A DNA stretch of 63,260 nucleotides from Hyphomicrobiaceae bacterium. Lineage in GTDB: Bacteria; Pseudomonadota; Alphaproteobacteria; Rhizobiales; Xanthobacteraceae. The DNA lies in contig CANJBX010000018.1 of assembly GCA_947472885.1 (NCBI GenBank), positions 1-63,260 of the forward strand, given 5' to 3'. A model generated the notes under the pieces. It saw only the letters and a program-made list of their open reading frames with translations, ran no database searches and was not told the origin of the DNA. This document shows positions 1 to 9,527 of this stretch, piece by piece (within the stretch, counting starts at the first letter, position 1; each line of letters begins with the position of its first letter). The translations under genes were made by a program, and so were the position numbers.

Positions 1-120
1 CAGGCTCGCCAAGGACTGGGAGTGCCTGAATGGAAAAGCGCTCGCGTTCTTGCGTCTCGCCTCGATCCGACTCATGGTGAGAAAGATAAGCAATCCTGCT
101 TGAACTTTCCGAACAGACTC
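1..120 (+). mobile_element. 3' end of an IS5-family insertion sequence (left copy)
   Basis: The first 120 bases are nearly the exact reverse complement of the right end of the window (63117-63237), with one visible mismatch. They encode the C-terminus of an IS5-type transposase followed by 17 bases to the element end, which reads GAGTCTGTTC inward on the minus strand. The next three bases are TTA (TAA on the other strand); the right copy is bordered by TGA. This would fit the TNA target used by the IS1031 subgroup, but that assignment is inference. The rest of the element lies outside the window. Confidence 0.85.
2..103 (+). CDS. IS5-family transposase, C-terminal fragment
   Basis: An open frame enters from the left edge and stops at 101-103, giving 33 residues. 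They contain AKDWE and ALAFLRLASIRLM, a conserved C-terminal signature of IS5-type DDE transposases. The DDE catalytic residues lie upstream, outside the window. The same protein end is read on the minus strand at the right edge with one Ile/Leu difference, so the two copies belong to the same IS. Confidence 0.8.
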   Translation, partial: RLAKDWECLNGKALAFLRLASIRLMVRKISNPA

Positions 121-132
121 TTAGAAAAGCTT

Positions 133-217
<85 letters not shown>

Positions 218-402
218 ACAGGCGGGCACAGATAAGGGGCGGGCTTTTAGGTTGTCAATGTTGTTGGCGATTTTGCCTACCTGAATATCACCCGTGCAAA
301 GTCTCCAGGAGCATCCGGCGTGGGCATTATTCAGCCCCTATATAGTTCCGGGCCGATCCTGTATTAGGCGAATAACTCCCTTTTTCCGCGCGGAATCCGA
401 CC

Positions 403-1374
403 ATGACCGAACAGGACAATCTCGACCGGCTCATCACCGTGTTCGGCGGTTCCGGCTTTTTGGGCCGTCATGTGGTGCGCGCGCTGGCCAAGCGCGGTTA
501 CCGCATCCGCGTCGCGGTGCGCCGCCCCGATCTCGCCGGACATCTCCAGCCGCTGGGGCGAGTCGGCCAAATCCATGCGGTACAGGCCAACCTGCGCTAT
601 CCGGCTTCCATCGCCGCCGCTGTGCGTGACGCCGATGTGGTCATCAACCTCGTCGGCATCCTGTACGAGCGCGGCCGCCAGCAATTTGACACCGTGCAGG
701 CGATGGGCGCGGAAGCCGTCGCGCTGGCAGCGTCCGCTCACGGCGCCAAGGTCATTCACATCTCCGCCATCGGCGCCGATGAGAATTCCACCTCGGCCTA
801 CGCGCGCGCCAAGGCGAAGGGCGAAAAGCTCGTACTCGCCGCCGTGCCCGGCGCGACCATCCTGCGGCCATCCATCGTGTTCGGGCCGGAGGATAATTTC
901 TTCAATCTGTTTGCATCGCTGGCGCGCTTTGCGCCGATGCTGCCGCTGATCGGCGGCGGCACGACGCGCTTCCAGCCTGTGTATGTCGGCGACGTCGCTG
1001 ATGCCGTGGTTGCCGCGGTCGAAGGACAGACCAAACCGGGCGCGACCTATGAACTCGGTGGGCCGAAGGTTTTTACGTTCAAGGAGCTGATGGAATACGT
1101 GCTGGCGACCGTCGAGCGCAAACGCTTGCTGGTGCCGTTGCCGTTCTTTGCCGCCAAGCTCAAGGCGACGTTCCTGCAATTCATGCCGAAGCCCTTGCTG
1201 ACGCCAGACCAGGTCGAGCTGCTGCGCACCGACAACGTCGTGTCGGCGGAAAGCGCCAGCAACGGCCTGACGCTGTCGAGCCTCGGCATTGCACCGCGCG
1301 CCGTCGAGGCCGTCGTTCCGACATACCTGTGGCGCTTTCGCAAGACGGGCCAGTTCCAGGGACGCGTGGCATAA
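403..1374 (+). CDS. NDUFA9-like NAD(P)-binding protein (extended SDR, complex I associated)
   Basis: This 323-residue protein has an N-terminal Rossmann motif GGSGFLG (residues 15-21) and a YARAK segment (Y133, K137), which matches the atypical extended short-chain dehydrogenases related to mitochondrial complex I subunit NDUFA9. Family members bind NADPH and are thought to help complex I stability; a catalytic role is uncertain. The gene stands alone between tRNA-Leu and lldD. The first in-frame ATG gives a normal family length. The family call is firm, and the link to complex I is family knowledge only. Confidence 0.85.
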   Translation: MTEQDNLDRLITVFGGSGFLGRHVVRALAKRGYRIRVAVRRPDLAGHLQPLGRVGQIHAVQANLRYPASIAAAVRDADVVINLVGILYERGRQQFDTVQAMGAEAVALAASAHGAKVIHISAIGADENSTSAYARAKAKGEKLVLAAVPGATILRPSIVFGPEDNFFNLFASLARFAPMLPLIGGGTTRFQPVYVGDVADAVVAAVEGQTKPGATYELGGPKVFTFKELMEYVLATVERKRLLVPLPFFAAKLKATFLQFMPKPLLTPDQVELLRTDNVVSAESASNGLTLSSLGIAPRAVEAVVPTYLWRFRKTGQFQGRVA

Positions 1375-1460
1375 TCCGGGTGGCATAATCACCTAAATCT
1401 GCTGCTCCAGTTTGCTGCGCAGAACAGCAACTACAAAATTTCAGGACGAGGCTCCGCCCC

Positions 1461-2606
1461 ATGACGCCCATCACGACGATTGAAGATTTGCGCGTACTCG
1501 CCAAGAAGCGCGTACCCAAGGCATTGTTCGATTACGTCGATGGCGGCTCCTACGACGAGAACACGCTGCGCGCCAATCGTCAGGCGTTCATGGACATCAC
1601 GCTGCGCCAGCGCGCGCTGGTCGATACCTCGAAACGCGATATTTCGACCACGATGCTGGGCGAGAAAGTTGCGATGCCGGTCGCGCTTGCGCCGACCGGC
1701 ATGACCGGCCTGCTGCATGGCAACGGTGAAATGCTCGCGGCACAAGCGGCGGAAAAGTTCGGCACCAAGTTCTGTCTCTCGACGCTTTCGATCAACACCG
1801 TTGAGGAAGTCGCCGGCGCGGTGAACAACCCGATCTGGTTTCAGCTTTACGTTTTCAAGGATCGCGGCTTTGCGCAGGCGATGATCGATCGCGCCAAGGC
1901 GGCCAAGGTCTCGGCGCTGTTCCTCACCGTCGATCTTGCCTATCGCGGCCAGCGCCATGCCGACATCAAGAACGGCCTTGTCGTGCCGCCGCGCATGACG
2001 ATGCGCAACGCATGGGACATGACGACGAAGGTGCGCTGGTGGTCGAGCCTGATCGGCAAGCGCCATTCGTTCGGCAACCTCGATAGCTATCTCGGTCAGG
2101 TCAACACCGTGAAGCAGGGCTCATGGGCATCGCGCAATTCCGACCAGAGCCTGAACTGGAAAGACCTCGAGTGGATTCGCGAGCGCTGGGGCGGCAAGAT
2201 CGTCCTCAAGGGCATCAACGACGTGGAGGATGCCAAGCGCGCGGCGTCAGAAGGCGTCGATGGCATCGTGGTGTCGAACCACGGCGGCCGTCAGCTCGAT
2301 TGCACGACCGGCACCATGACGACGCTGCCCTATATCGCGGACGCGGTTGGCGATCAGCTTGAAGTGCTGCTCGACAGCGGCGTGCGCGGCGGCCACGATG
2401 TTTTCAAGGCCATCGCGCTTGGCGCGAAGGGCGTGATGATCGGCCGCCCGTTCCTCTATGGCCTCGCGGCCATGGGTGGTACCGGCGTATCGTCGGCGCT
2501 TGAAGTGTTCCGCGAGAGTTTCGACAACTGCATGATCCTGTGCGGTGTCAACAAGGTCAGCGAGATTTCGCGCAAGCATCTCTATATGCCGCCGCTGAAG
2601 AACTGA
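1461..2606 (+). CDS. lldD: FMN-dependent L-lactate dehydrogenase / alpha-hydroxy-acid oxidase
   Basis: The 381-residue protein is a complete FMN-dependent alpha-hydroxy-acid dehydrogenase barrel. The active-site motif SNHGGRQLD carries the catalytic histidine (H274), and a flavin-phosphate loop GVRGGHDVFKA follows. Members oxidise L-lactate to pyruvate and pass electrons to the quinone pool or cytochromes at the inner membrane. Length and the N-terminal pattern (RVPKALFDYVDGGS) are typical of bacterial LldD. Another 2-hydroxy acid as substrate cannot be excluded. No dedicated regulator is adjacent. Confidence 0.85.
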   Translation: MTPITTIEDLRVLAKKRVPKALFDYVDGGSYDENTLRANRQAFMDITLRQRALVDTSKRDISTTMLGEKVAMPVALAPTGMTGLLHGNGEMLAAQAAEKFGTKFCLSTLSINTVEEVAGAVNNPIWFQLYVFKDRGFAQAMIDRAKAAKVSALFLTVDLAYRGQRHADIKNGLVVPPRMTMRNAWDMTTKVRWWSSLIGKRHSFGNLDSYLGQVNTVKQGSWASRNSDQSLNWKDLEWIRERWGGKIVLKGINDVEDAKRAASEGVDGIVVSNHGGRQLDCTTGTMTTLPYIADAVGDQLEVLLDSGVRGGHDVFKAIALGAKGVMIGRPFLYGLAAMGGTGVSSALEVFRESFDNCMILCGVNKVSEISRKHLYMPPLKN

Positions 2607-2614
2607 TCTTCACT

Positions 2615-2703
2615 GTCATTGCGAGGAGCGTACAAGCGCGACGAAGCAATCCCGGTCAGGAGTGCGTACCTGACCGGGATTGCTTCGCTTCGTTCGCAAT
2701 GAC
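2615..2703. repeat. Long imperfect palindrome of REP type
   Basis: The 89 bases between the convergent lldD and uppP genes form an imperfect inverted repeat. It starts GTCATTGCGAG and ends CGCAATGAC, and an inner arm (AAGCAATCCCGGTCAGG) pairs with CCTGACCGGGATTGCTT across an 8-base loop. Similar palindromes are dispersed in Bradyrhizobium-type genomes (general knowledge, not checked here). It may also act as a bidirectional transcription stop between the two genes. Confidence 0.75.
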
Positions 2704-2708
2704 GAAAA

Positions 2709-3515
2709 CTATTTTCCGAGCGTCAACGCAACCAATGCTGCCGCGCCGACGCCGATGCGCCACCAGGCAAACAGGCCAAAGCCATGGCGTGAGACGTAAC
2801 CCAGAAACGTCTTCACGATGAACCAGCCGAACACGAAGGACGTGATGAAGCCAACGGCAACAATGATGAAATTGTCGCCGCTCATGCTCGCACCGCTTTT
2901 GTAAAGATCGTAGGCGAACGCACCCGCCATTGTCGGCATCGCCAGCCAGAACGAGAATTCCGCAGCCGTGCGGCGATCCGCGCCAAGCAGCATCGCCGAG
3001 ACAATCGTCGCGCCGGAGCGCGACACACCGGGGATCATCGCTACGCACTGGCAGATGCCGATGATGAGATAGGTCATCAGCGGCATGTTCTGCGCATCGT
3101 CATAACGCTCTTCGAGATTCTGCCGCTCGACCCACAGCAGCACGAAGCCGCCGAGGATCAGCGTCACACTCACGACCCACGGATTGAACAGATACGACTT
3201 GATGTAGCCGCCGGCGATTGCGCCGATGACCGCCGCCGGCAGGAACGCAATCAGGATGCCGAGCACGAACCGGCGATCGTCCGCATGGGTGAAAAAGCCA
3301 AGCGCGAGCTTCCACAGCCGCGCGAAATAGATCGACAGAAGCGCAAGGATCGCGCCGAACTGGATGAGGATCGCAAAGGTCTTCCCGAAGTCCTCGTCGT
3401 CAAAGCCGAAGAAATGCTCTACCAGCAGCAAATGTCCCGTGGACGACACCGGGATGTATTCGGTCAGTCCTTCGACGATACCGAGAATCGCCGCCTTTAC
3501 GATATCGAACAGCAT
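2709..3515 (-). CDS. uppP: Undecaprenyl-diphosphatase UppP/BacA
   Basis: The protein (268 residues from the chosen ATG at 3515) is a polytopic membrane phosphatase. It regenerates undecaprenyl phosphate, the lipid carrier for peptidoglycan and O-antigen, and confers bacitracin tolerance. Both family motifs are present: [14 protein letters not shown] near the N-terminus and PGVSRSGAT later, which carry the active-site Glu, Ser and Arg. A longer frame from 3626 exists, but its first 37 residues are not hydrophobic and not family-like, so the internal start MLFDIV is preferred. Confidence 0.95.
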   Translation of the reverse strand: MLFDIVKAAILGIVEGLTEYIPVSSTGHLLLVEHFFGFDDEDFGKTFAILIQFGAILALLSIYFARLWKLALGFFTHADDRRFVLGILIAFLPAAVIGAIAGGYIKSYLFNPWVVSVTLILGGFVLLWVERQNLEERYDDAQNMPLMTYLIIGICQCVAMIPGVSRSGATIVSAMLLGADRRTAAEFSFWLAMPTMAGAFAYDLYKSGASMSGDNFIIVAVGFITSFVFGWFIVKTFLGYVSRHGFGLFAWWRIGVGAAALVALTLGK

Positions 3516-3678
3516 GGATGGCCCCGCGAAATGATCGTGTGATTCGCCCCGGTACCTTCGGTCTATAGCCTGCATGCGAAGATTGGAAAACGGGGTGGGG
3601 CCTGTTTGCCTCAACGGCCGGATCAAGTATCAGTAGCGCGCGGCGTGAATCGCGTGCGATCCCGGGACCCTGTTTTTG

Positions 3679-4371
3679 ATGCTCACACTGTTTCACCACC
3701 CGTTCTGTCCATTTTCGCGCTTCGTGCGTCTTTCGCTTGGCGAGTACGGCGTGACGCCGCATCTGGTCGAGGAACGCCCCTGGGAACGCCGCACCGAGTT
3801 CCTCACGCTCAATCCGGCCGGAACAACGCCGGTCCTGCTTGAGGAAGGCAGCCCGCCGGTTCCCGACGCCGCCATCATCGCCGAGTATCTCGACGAGACG
3901 CGCGGCAGCACCCTGGGCGACGCCCGTCTGCTGCCCGAAAGCATCAGCGCGCGTGTCGAAGTCCGCCGCCTGACGGCGTGGTTCAATCAGAAATTCGCCG
4001 AAGAAGTTTCCAGCCCGCTGGTCAACGAGCGCATCTTCAAGCTGCACATAGGCTCGGATCAGGGCGGCGGCCCGCCGGACATGAACGTGATCCGTGCCGC
4101 GCAGAGCAACATACGCTATCATCTGGCCTACATCGGCTGGCTGGTGCGCTCGCGCACCTGGCTGGCCGGCGAGCGGATGAGCTACGCGGATCTCGCGGCA
4201 GCCGCGCATCTTTCATCGGTCGATTACCTGGGCGACGTACCGTGGAACGAGGACGAGGCAGCAAAGGTCTGGTACGCGCGGGTGAAGTCACGCCCGACGT
4301 TCCGCGTGCTGCTAAGCGAGATGCACGCCGGGATTCCACCGTCCAAGACCTACGCGGATCTGGACTTCTGA
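3679..4371 (+). CDS. fzlA: Glutathione S-transferase-fold protein, probable FtsZ-binding FzlA
   Basis: The 230-residue protein has an N-terminal thioredoxin-like domain ([16 protein letters not shown]) and a C-terminal all-helical GST domain, ending in [10 protein letters not shown]. Alphaproteobacterial FzlA proteins are GST-like, have lost normal glutathione transferase function, and bind curved FtsZ filaments to regulate division. Position directly before queG and the length fit FzlA; the name rests on remembered resemblance, so an ordinary GST is the alternative. A TTG at 3676 precedes the ATG used. The stop codon overlaps the proposed start of queG. Confidence 0.68.
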   Translation: MLTLFHHPFCPFSRFVRLSLGEYGVTPHLVEERPWERRTEFLTLNPAGTTPVLLEEGSPPVPDAAIIAEYLDETRGSTLGDARLLPESISARVEVRRLTAWFNQKFAEEVSSPLVNERIFKLHIGSDQGGGPPDMNVIRAAQSNIRYHLAYIGWLVRSRTWLAGERMSYADLAAAAHLSSVDYLGDVPWNEDEAAKVWYARVKSRPTFRVLLSEMHAGIPPSKTYADLDF

Positions 4372-5486
4372 CCGGCACTGAAAGCCTGAAAGCAAAACTG
4401 ATCGAGGCCGCGCGTGCGCATGGCTTCGACAGTATCGGCATCGTTCGCGCGGATAGCGTACCCGACTTGCAGGAACGGCTTGCGGCGTTTTTGGCTGAAG
4501 GCGCGCATGGCGACATGGACTGGCTCGCCAACAATTCCGAACGCCGCGGCCATCCGACCTCGCTGTGGCCCGATGTGCGTTCGGTCATCATGCTTGGCGT
4601 CAATTACGGGCCGGATGAAAATCCGCTGGAGATTCTGCAACGCCGCAGCCATGGCGCGATCTCGGTTTACGCCAAGGGCGACGACTATCACGACATCGTC
4701 AAGAAGCGGCTGAAGACGCTGGCGCGCTGGCTGATCGCTCAAGGCGGCGGCGACGTGAAGGTGTTTGTCGATACTGCTGCGGTGATGGAAAAGCCGCTCG
4801 CCGCTGTCGCCGGCATCGGCTGGCAAGGCAAGCACACGAATCTGGTGTCGCGCGAGTTCGGCTCGTGGCTGTTTCTGGGTTCCATCTTCACGACGCTAGA
4901 TCTACCGCCCGACGAAGCCGAGACCGATCATTGCGGAAGCTGCAGCGCGTGTCAGGACATCTGCCCGACGAATGCGTTTCCCGCACCCTACCGGCTCGAT
5001 GCGCGGCGCTGCATTTCCTATCTCACCATCGAACACAAAGGCCCGATCCCGCATGAGTTTCGCGAGGCCATCGGCAATCACATCTATGGCTGCGACGATT
5101 GCCTGAGCGTGTGCCCGTGGAACAAGTTTGCGCAAGCCGGCAGCGAAGCCAAACTCGCTGCGCGCGATGTGTTGAAAGCACCGACGCTGGCGGAGCTTGT
5201 TGTGCTGGATGATGCCGCATTCCGCACGCTGTTTTCCAAAACATCGATCAAGCGCACGGGGCGCGACCGCTTCATTCGCAATGTGCTGATCGCGATTGGC
5301 AACAGCCGCGATGTTGCATTGGCAAAACACGCCGAGGAATTATTGAGTGACGCCTCACCGCTGGTGCGCGGCGCTGCGGTGTGGGCGTTGTCGAAGCTGA
5401 CGCCGGAAAAAATCGCGCGGCTTTCAACCCAAGATGAAGACGCTGGCGTGAACGACGAATGGCGTCTGGCGCTGGCGGCAACCTAA
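4368..5486 (+). CDS. queG: Epoxyqueuosine reductase QueG
   Basis: QueG reduces epoxyqueuosine to queuosine in tRNA, using cobalamin and two [4Fe-4S] clusters. Both cluster motifs are visible: [11 protein letters not shown] (C189, C192, C195, C199) and CDDCLSVC (C242, C245, C249); a HEAT-like segment closes the C-terminus. No ATG, GTG or TTG lies at a fitting place. The family N-terminus begins exactly at a CTG (4368-4370) that forms CTGA with the stop of the preceding gene, so a CTG start with translational coupling is proposed, giving 372 residues. Confidence 0.9.
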   Translation: MTGTESLKAKLIEAARAHGFDSIGIVRADSVPDLQERLAAFLAEGAHGDMDWLANNSERRGHPTSLWPDVRSVIMLGVNYGPDENPLEILQRRSHGAISVYAKGDDYHDIVKKRLKTLARWLIAQGGGDVKVFVDTAAVMEKPLAAVAGIGWQGKHTNLVSREFGSWLFLGSIFTTLDLPPDEAETDHCGSCSACQDICPTNAFPAPYRLDARRCISYLTIEHKGPIPHEFREAIGNHIYGCDDCLSVCPWNKFAQAGSEAKLAARDVLKAPTLAELVVLDDAAFRTLFSKTSIKRTGRDRFIRNVLIAIGNSRDVALAKHAEELLSDASPLVRGAAVWALSKLTPEKIARLSTQDEDAGVNDEWRLALAAT

Positions 5487-6283
5487 ACCGCAAACTCCTC
5501 CACCGCCTTCAGCAATCTTTCCAGATCTTCCGGCCGCGACAGGCGATGGTCGCCGTCCTTCACCATCGTCAGCACCACATCGTCCTGCGCCAGACGCGAC
5601 ACCAGTTCGACTGCGTGCTGCCACGGCACGTCGGGATCGAGCGCACCCTGCAGGATGCGCACCGGGCATCCAGTCTCAATCGTCGCGCCGAGGAGAAGAT
5701 GATTGCGCCCTTCGTCGATCAGCTGCTTCGTGATCTGGTAGCCGCCGGGATCGTATTCCGATGGCCGCGTCCACAGGCCGGTGTCTTCGAGTTGTTTCTT
5801 GATCGCCGCTGGAAATTTCTTCCACATCAGCTCTTCGGTGAAATCCACCGCCGGCGCGATCAGCACCATGCCAGCTAACGTCGCTTTCGGATTCTTCTCT
5901 GCACGGCGTTTGAGTTCGCGCGCCAGCAGCAGCGCCATCCATCCACCCATCGACGAGCCGATGACGACCTGCGGCCCGCTGCAATGGCGGTCGAATACCG
6001 CGAGACTTTCCTCAAGCCAGCGGCCGATGGTGCCGTCGGTGAATTTCCCGCCGGACTCGCCGTGGCCCGAATAGTCGAACCGCACGCAGGCCCGGCCGGC
6101 CTTCGCCGCCCATTCGCTCAACACCTGCGCCTTGGTGCCCCGCATGTCGGATTTGAAGCCGCCGAGCCAGATCACCCCCGGCGATGCGCCGGCGTCGGCC
6201 TGCACGGCGATGCGGCGGGCGGCAGAACCGCTGCCGAGATCGAAAAACGTCGGTTTCGCGTCAGTCACGGCAGCCATTGGCAT
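5483..6283 (-). CDS. Alpha/beta hydrolase (serine esterase-like)
   Basis: The 266-residue single-domain alpha/beta hydrolase has the nucleophile elbow GSSMGG (Ser111), an oxyanion-type segment WLGGFKSD near residue 40 and a late [10 protein letters not shown] stretch that would supply the catalytic His. Bacterial relatives are annotated as carboxylesterases, or as ABHD10-like or palmitoyl-thioesterase-like hydrolases; the true substrate is unknown. It has no signal peptide, so it is cytoplasmic. It converges on queG with a 4-base overlap and starts 172 bases before infC on the other strand. Confidence 0.8.
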   Translation of the reverse strand: MPMAAVTDAKPTFFDLGSGSAARRIAVQADAGASPGVIWLGGFKSDMRGTKAQVLSEWAAKAGRACVRFDYSGHGESGGKFTDGTIGRWLEESLAVFDRHCSGPQVVIGSSMGGWMALLLARELKRRAEKNPKATLAGMVLIAPAVDFTEELMWKKFPAAIKKQLEDTGLWTRPSEYDPGGYQITKQLIDEGRNHLLLGATIETGCPVRILQGALDPDVPWQHAVELVSRLAQDDVVLTMVKDGDHRLSRPEDLERLLKAVEEFAV

Positions 6284-6321
6284 TTCACCGGCAATTCAAA
6301 GGGTCGCTCAAACTGCAACTT

Positions 6322-6350
6322 TTGACGCTACAGACCGTTGTCTTTATCGG
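6322..6350 (+). promoter_or_regulatory. Candidate sigma70-type promoter for infC
   Basis: TTGACG (6322-6327) and TATCGG (6345-6350) are separated by 17 bases, about 110 bases upstream of the infC start. This is the best -35/-10 pair seen in the 172-base gap. A second TTGACT at about 6370 lacks a convincing -10. Confidence 0.35.
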
Positions 6351-6455
6351 AAATCCAAGGCAGATGCCGTTGACTCGCGGCAGTTTTATCCCGATTCTTA
6401 TGGCTGGCGCGTGCTAGACACCGCCATCGTTTCAACAGCACAGGAGATACTTCCC

Positions 6456-6995
6456 ATTCGTCGCCCAATGAGAGCCCCGCCTACCGTCTCCAAGGACGGT
6501 CCGCGCATCAACGAGGACATCCGCGCCCGCGAAGTGCATCTGATCGACAAGGACGGCGAGAACAAAGGTAATGTTCCCATCGCCGAGGCGCTTGCCTTCG
6601 CCCAGGCTGCCGGAATGGATCTTGTCGAGATTTCACCGAATGCCACGCCGCCCGTCGTGAAGCTGCTCGATTTCGGTAAATACAAATACCAGGAGCAGAA
6701 GAAACAGGCCGAAGCCCGCAAAAAGCAGAAGGTCGTCGAAATCAAGGAGATCAAGCTCCGCCCGATGATCGATGACCACGATTACGACGTCAAAATGCGC
6801 TCGATGCAGCGGTTTTTCGAGGAAGGCGACAAGGTGAAGGTCACTTTGCGTTTCCGCGGCCGTGAAATGGCGCACATGGAACTCGGCACCAAGCTCCTCG
6901 ACCGGGTCAAGGAAGACGTCGCCAAGATCGCCAAGATCGAAATGGATGCCCGTTTCGAGGGCCGCCAGATGATCATGGTGCTCGCTCCGCGCTAA
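6456..6995 (+). CDS. infC: Translation initiation factor IF-3 (ATT start)
   Basis: IF-3 binds the 30S subunit, prevents premature 50S joining and discriminates against non-standard start codons. The protein (179 residues) has the usual N-domain (GPRINEDIR) and C-domain with the lysine-rich linker between them. An AGGAG at 6442-6446 lies 9 bases before an ATT (6456-6458) and 21 bases before the first ATG (6468), so ATT is the likely start. Proteobacterial infC typically uses ATT/AUU for autoregulation: excess IF-3 represses its own mRNA. A terminator follows the gene. Confidence 0.93.
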   Translation: MRRPMRAPPTVSKDGPRINEDIRAREVHLIDKDGENKGNVPIAEALAFAQAAGMDLVEISPNATPPVVKLLDFGKYKYQEQKKQAEARKKQKVVEIKEIKLRPMIDDHDYDVKMRSMQRFFEEGDKVKVTLRFRGREMAHMELGTKLLDRVKEDVAKIAKIEMDARFEGRQMIMVLAPR

Positions 6996-7022
6996 TTCTT
7001 CATATTTTTCAATGAATTAATA

Positions 7023-7050
7023 CGCCCGCGGGCTCCCTCGCGGGCGTTTT
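7023..7050 (+). terminator. Rho-independent terminator after infC
   Basis: An 8-bp perfect GC stem (CGCCCGCG with CGCGGGCG, 7023-7030 and 7039-7046) with an 8-base loop is followed by TTTT. It lies 27 bases after the infC stop and separates infC from rpmI. Confidence 0.85.
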
Positions 7051-7240
7051 GCTGTCTGCGATGGGCAGTTGCCATTTTTCAGGGCTTCTGCCATATACCC
7101 GGCCTTCCGCCGCCCGGCTGATCAAGGGCTGCCGTGGCGACGGAAAAGCTCAATCCAGAGCAGCTCGTGTTTTTCGAGCACCCGCCGGCCCGGCGCGGTT
7201 TTTTCCGCGCGTCTGAGGCTGGTCAGTCAAGGAGAGCCAA

Positions 7241-7441
7241 ATGCCCAAGCTGAAGACGAAGTCAGGCGCTAAAAAGCGCTTCAAGATTACCGGCACCGGC
7301 AAGGTCAAGTACCAGCAGGCCGGCAAGCGCCACGGCATGATCAAGCGCAGCACCAAGCAGATCCGCGACCACCGCGGCACTGCCGTGATGTTCAAGACCG
7401 ACGGCGAAAGAGTCGTGAAGTACTGGATGCCCAACGGCTAA
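7241..7441 (+). CDS. rpmI: 50S ribosomal protein L35
   Basis: This 66-residue, strongly basic protein starts [14 protein letters not shown] and ends YWMPNG, the full-length bacterial L35 pattern. It is a component of the large ribosomal subunit. AGGAG lies about 8 bases before the ATG. rplT follows 51 bases downstream, as in the conserved infC-rpmI-rplT block; here infC is separated by a terminator, so rpmI-rplT probably has its own promoter or depends on read-through. Confidence 0.97.
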   Translation: MPKLKTKSGAKKRFKITGTGKVKYQQAGKRHGMIKRSTKQIRDHRGTAVMFKTDGERVVKYWMPNG

Positions 7442-7492
7442 CCAGCGGCGCGATTTTTCACCACTTCATTCGGATTTGACAGGAGATCATCC

Positions 7493-7852
7493 ATGGCACG
7501 CGTAAAACGCGGCGTTACTAGTCACGCCAAGCACAAAAAAGTCCTCAAGGCCGCGAAGGGCTATTACGGCCGTCGCAAGAACACCATCCGCATCGCCAAG
7601 CAGGCCGTCGAAAAGGCCGGCCAGTACGCTTTCCGCGATCGCAAGAACAAGAAGCGCACGTTCCGCGCGCTCTGGATCCAGCGCATCAACGCGGGCGTTC
7701 GCCAGTTTGGCCTGACCTACAGCCGCTTTATCAGCGGTCTCGAGAAGGCCGGCATCGAAATCGACCGCAAGGTTCTCTCGGATCTCGCGATCCGCGAACC
7801 GGCCGCGTTCGAAGTCATTGTCCAGAAGGTCAAGGGAGCGCTGGCAGCGTAA
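7493..7852 (+). CDS. rplT: 50S ribosomal protein L20
   Basis: The 119-residue protein begins [19 protein letters not shown] and has the long basic N-terminal helix and globular C-terminal domain of L20, which is needed for early 50S assembly. In other bacteria L20 represses its own operon by binding leader RNA; no such structure was identified here. An AGGAGA lies 7 bases before the ATG. Confidence 0.97.
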   Translation: MARVKRGVTSHAKHKKVLKAAKGYYGRRKNTIRIAKQAVEKAGQYAFRDRKNKKRTFRALWIQRINAGVRQFGLTYSRFISGLEKAGIEIDRKVLSDLAIREPAAFEVIVQKVKGALAA

Positions 7853-7937
7853 GCTGCCAACGCTTTCCACGCGGTCTTCACCCGCAGGCTTCCCCCGCAG
7901 CTTCCTCATCGTCGCATCATGACGTGCGGAGCGACTT

Positions 7938-8438
7938 ATGATCGATGTCGCCTACGTTCAGCGCATGACGCGCTACAATCGGTGGCAGAACGAAAACCTC
8001 TACGGCGTCGCCGACCGTCTTTCCGATGACGAGCGGCGGCGCGAGCATGGCGTGTTCTTCGGCTCGATTCACAAAACGCTCAGCCATCTGTTGTGGGGCG
8101 ATCGCGTCTGGATGAGCCGGTTTGCAAACTGGCCGAAGCCTGACGGCGGCATCCCCGCATCGGTGTCGTTGTTTTCCGATTGGGATAATCTCAAGCACGA
8201 GCGCACCACCACCGACGGCGCGCTCGTGGACTGGTCGGACAAGCTCGACGCATCGTGGGTTGCCGGCGACATGACGTGGTTCTCCGGCGCGATCAACCGG
8301 GAAGTGACCAAGCCAACGTGGCAACTCGTGACGCATTTCTTCAACCACCAGACCCATCATCGCGGGCAGGTTCATGCGATGCTCACACAGGCCGGCGGGA
8401 AACCGCACGATACCGACCTGTTCGTGATGCCGGAGTGA
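7938..8438 (+). CDS. DinB-family protein (putative metal-dependent hydrolase/transferase)
   Basis: The 166-residue protein shows the four-helix DinB pattern: a basic aromatic N-terminal helix (MTRYNRWQNENLY), an H-x3-H-L-L-W-G-D segment (HKTLSHLLWGD) and a C-terminal HFFNHQTHHRGQ helix. The histidines would bind a divalent metal. DinB proteins include thiol-dependent S-transferases and many of unknown role. It lies between rplT and pheS and ends 6 bases before pheS, so it is probably co-transcribed with pheST. Confidence 0.85.
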   Translation: MIDVAYVQRMTRYNRWQNENLYGVADRLSDDERRREHGVFFGSIHKTLSHLLWGDRVWMSRFANWPKPDGGIPASVSLFSDWDNLKHERTTTDGALVDWSDKLDASWVAGDMTWFSGAINREVTKPTWQLVTHFFNHQTHHRGQVHAMLTQAGGKPHDTDLFVMPE

Positions 8439-8444
8439 GCCAAG

Positions 8445-9527
8445 ATGGCTGATGTAAATACCCTTGAGCAGGAAATCCTCGGCGCCGTCTCGATGGCACC
8501 CGACGAAGCCACACTTGAAACCGTGCGCGTGGCGGCGCTCGGCAAGAGCGGCTCGATCTCGGCGCTATTGAAAACGCTCGGCACCCTGACGCCGGACGAA
8601 CGCAAGGCCCAGGGCCCGCTCATCAACGGCCTCAAGGACCGCGTTACGGCTGCGCTCACCACCCGCAAGTCCGCGCTCGGCGATGCCGCGCTCGATGCGC
8701 GCCTCGCCAGCGAAACTGTTGACGTCACCCTGCCGGTGCGCGAAGCGCCGACCGAGGCGGGCCGCATCCACCCCATCAGCCAGGTGATCGACGAACTCAC
8801 CGCGATCTTCGCCGACATGGGCTTCGCCATCGCCGAAGGCCCGGATGTCGAAACCGACGATCTCAATTTCACCAAGCTGAATTTCCCGGAAGGCCATCCG
8901 GCGCGGGAAATGCACGACACGTTCTTCTTCAATCCCAAACCGGACGGCTCGCGGTTACTCCTGCGCACCCACACCTCTCCGGTGCAGGTCCGCACCATGC
9001 TGTCGCAGAAACCGCCGATCCGCGTGATCTGTCCCGGCCGGACTTATCGTTGTGATTCCGATCAGACGCACACGCCGATGTTCCATCAGGTCGAGGGCCT
9101 CGTGATCGACAAGGGCTCGCACATCGGCCACCTGAAATGGATTCTCGCGGAATTCTGCAAGGCGTTCTTCGAAGTCGATGACGTGAAGATGCGTTTCCGT
9201 CCGTCGTTCTTCCCGTTCACCGAGCCGTCTCTCGAAGTCGATATTCAGTGCAAGCGCGACAAGGGCGAAATTCGCTTCGGCGAAGGCACCGACTGGCTGG
9301 AAATTCTCGGCTGCGGCATGGTGCATCCGAACGTGCTGCGCAACTGCGGCATCGATCCGAACGAGTATCAGGGCTTTGCGTGGGGCATGGGGATCGACCG
9401 CATCGCCATGCTGAAATACGGCATGGCCGACCTGCGCGCCTTCTTCGAGGCCGATGTACGCTGGCTGTCACACTACGGGTTCCGCACGCTGGACTTACCG
9501 ACACTCGCCGGAGGGCTGAGCGCGTGA
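8445..9527 (+). CDS. pheS: Phenylalanine-tRNA ligase alpha subunit
   Basis: PheS is the catalytic subunit of the alpha2-beta2 enzyme that charges tRNA-Phe. The 360-residue protein has the N-terminal coiled-coil arm, then class II motifs including [25 protein letters not shown] and the C-terminal [13 protein letters not shown]. It overlaps pheT by 4 bases (GTGA), which implies translational coupling of the two subunits. Confidence 0.97.
   Translation: MADVNTLEQEILGAVSMAPDEATLETVRVAALGKSGSISALLKTLGTLTPDERKAQGPLINGLKDRVTAALTTRKSALGDAALDARLASETVDVTLPVREAPTEAGRIHPISQVIDELTAIFADMGFAIAEGPDVETDDLNFTKLNFPEGHPAREMHDTFFFNPKPDGSRLLLRTHTSPVQVRTMLSQKPPIRVICPGRTYRCDSDQTHTPMFHQVEGLVIDKGSHIGHLKWILAEFCKAFFEVDDVKMRFRPSFFPFTEPSLEVDIQCKRDKGEIRFGEGTDWLEILGCGMVHPNVLRNCGIDPNEYQGFAWGMGIDRIAMLKYGMADLRAFFEADVRWLSHYGFRTLDLPTLAGGLSA

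Noticed and set aside
364-1392. 342-codon minus-strand frame opposite the NDUFA9-like gene
   Set aside because: Biased composition and full overlap with a supported gene.
9248-9523. Extension of pheT into pheS
   Set aside because: The family N-terminus starts at the GTG at 9524, in a typical GTGA overlap.
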